From Pseudomonadota bacterium (lineage in GTDB: Bacteria > Pseudomonadota > Alphaproteobacteria > Rhodobacterales > Rhodobacteraceae), in the NCBI GenBank assembly GCA_963205075.1, contig CAUJIU010000032.1:1-62319 (forward strand): a stretch of 62,319 nt of DNA, in the 5' to 3' direction. Positions 61,758 to 62,319 of this stretch are shown here, in pieces; the first letter of the stretch is position 1, and each line of letters starts with the position of its first letter. A program made the translations under genes and the position numbers. The notes beneath the pieces were generated by a model, which was not told the origin of the DNA, ran no database searches, and saw nothing but the letters and a program-made list of their open reading frames with translations.

Positions 61758-62231
61758 TCACCGCCCGGCAATCGCCGCCAGGCGCCATTCCTCGACCAGC
61801 AGTTCGTCCACCTCGCACAGGGCGCGGCCGGTGCTGGTCAGGACCATGCTCTGGCGGCGGCCCCAGCGCGGGGCGGCGCCCGGCTTGCTGGCTGGCGCGC
61901 AGTAGATCTGCCGGTTCGAGAACCGCACGCCGATGCCGTATTGCACCACGAGCGCCCCGAACAGCTGCGGGCCGCGCACCAGGTCTTCAAGCAGCGCCGC
62001 GGGCACGGCATCGCGCGCGATCCTGAGCCGGGCCTCGAGGATCAGGGCGCCGCTGGCGGCCTGCGACAGTTCCGAGTTGCGGGTGATCCGGTCCGCATCG
62101 GTGACGATGGAGACCTGCCGGGCGGCGATGGGGCCAAAGGCTTCGGCCAGCCGGAACGTCATCAGGCCGTCATGCTCAAGCAGGGCAAAGCTGACCGGAC
62201 TGGTCGAAGGGTTGAGGCCCGTGTCTCGCAT
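61758..62231 (-). CDS. Chorismate-lyase-fold protein, UbiC-like
   Basis: Protein of 157 residues, near the length of UbiC. It begins LNPSTSPVSFALLEHDGLMTF, followed by LEARLRIARDAVPAALLEDL and RWGRRQSMVLTSTGRALCEVDELLV. The arginine of ARLRIA, the WGRR stretch and the late glutamate in VDELLV line up with the arginine, WGRR and catalytic glutamate of E. coli chorismate pyruvate-lyase. Similarity is otherwise low, so it could be another member of the fold. It faces the esterase gene, with 30 bases between the stops. Confidence 0.5.
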   Translation of the reverse strand: MRDTGLNPSTSPVSFALLEHDGLMTFRLAEAFGPIAARQVSIVTDADRITRNSELSQAASGALILEARLRIARDAVPAALLEDLVRGPQLFGALVVQYGIGVRFSNRQIYCAPASKPGAAPRWGRRQSMVLTSTGRALCEVDELLVEEWRLAAIAGR

Positions 62232-62319
62232 CTGTCTCGCTTGCCTGATCGAAGGCCCGGGCAGGGCCGGGCAACCGCCTCCACCTACGTGAAGGCGGGC
62301 GGCGGGTGCAAGGGCGGGT
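62232..62319. other. Window end, no feature recognised
   Basis: Eighty-eight bases upstream of the UbiC-like gene, GC-rich, without a clear promoter. Confidence 0.4.

Noticed and set aside
1-62319. Mobile genetic element or genomic island boundaries
   Set aside because: No integrase, transposase, tRNA with direct repeat, or abrupt change in base composition was seen.

Overview
The window is high-GC DNA packed with genes that mostly overlap or nearly touch. It has the character of an alphaproteobacterium of the Rhodobacteraceae/Paracoccaceae type. The evidence is a cytoplasmic SoeABC-type molybdoenzyme, a membrane urate oxidase with a cytochrome c tail (PuuD), a PuuE/OHCU-decarboxylase fusion, tandem non-pyrrolysine MttB-family methyltransferases, a dimethylglycine-dehydrogenase-type flavoprotein and many sugar ABC importers. 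No rRNA, tRNA, CRISPR array, insertion sequence, integrase or phage gene is visible. This is a catabolic gene array, not a mobile element.

Layout. (1) 2-3914: the end of a DMSO-reductase-family operon, most like sulfite dehydrogenase SoeABC; soeA is cut by the window edge. (2) 3911-17098: a galactoside regulon. A divergent IclR regulator and ABC ATPase face an operon with a binding protein, two permeases, a GH36 alpha-galactosidase, sugar dehydrogenase, DgoK, DgoA, lactonase, GH42 beta-galactosidase and galactose mutarotase. Together these give import and hydrolysis of galactosides and De Ley-Doudoroff oxidation of galactose; only the galactonate dehydratase is missing. (3) 17095-21674: purine-ring degradation from urate to glyoxylate (PuuD, HIUase, PuuE-OHCU decarboxylase, AllE, AllA); allantoate amidohydrolase is missing. 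(4) 21686-26913: a 5-oxoprolinase/hydantoinase-type protein coupled to a sulfatase-family hydrolase. (5) 27110-32244: a small secreted protein, a very large TPR-glycosyltransferase-sulfotransferase fusion and a separate sulfotransferase, suggesting sulfated glycans. (6) 32775-37863: two MttB-family methyltransferases and a trimethylamine-dehydrogenase-like flavoprotein, suggesting methylated-amine catabolism.

(7) 37866-52370: a large sugar or sugar-acid region. A FAH-family enzyme lies beside a GntR regulator. One operon reads leftward (2-keto-3-deoxy-acid-type SDR, GtsA-like sugar importer, sugar dehydrogenase) and another reads rightward (APH-fold kinase, divergent enolase paralogue, FAH-family 2,4-diketo-3-deoxy-acid hydrolase, SDR). 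The two share the same LacI-type operator, CTAATTGTTCACGTGAACA, and flank a lacI gene. A kinase plus enolase takes the place of the usual aldonate dehydratase, which makes this the best candidate in the window for an undescribed pathway. (8) 51354-58272: a second LacI regulator, with a palindromic operator, in front of a guanine-deaminase-like amidohydrolase, an NMT1-type importer with a fused double permease, and a nucleoside hydrolase. This looks like nucleoside or nucleobase salvage. (9) 58329-62231: a dimethylglycine/sarcosine-dehydrogenase-type protein, an HSL-type esterase and a chorismate-lyase-like protein.

All product names rest on motif and family recognition by eye. Substrates of transporters, SDRs, methyltransferases and FAH enzymes are inferred from context. 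Starts were chosen by ribosome binding site, overlap with the upstream gene and family N-termini. Positions of short sites could be off by one base.
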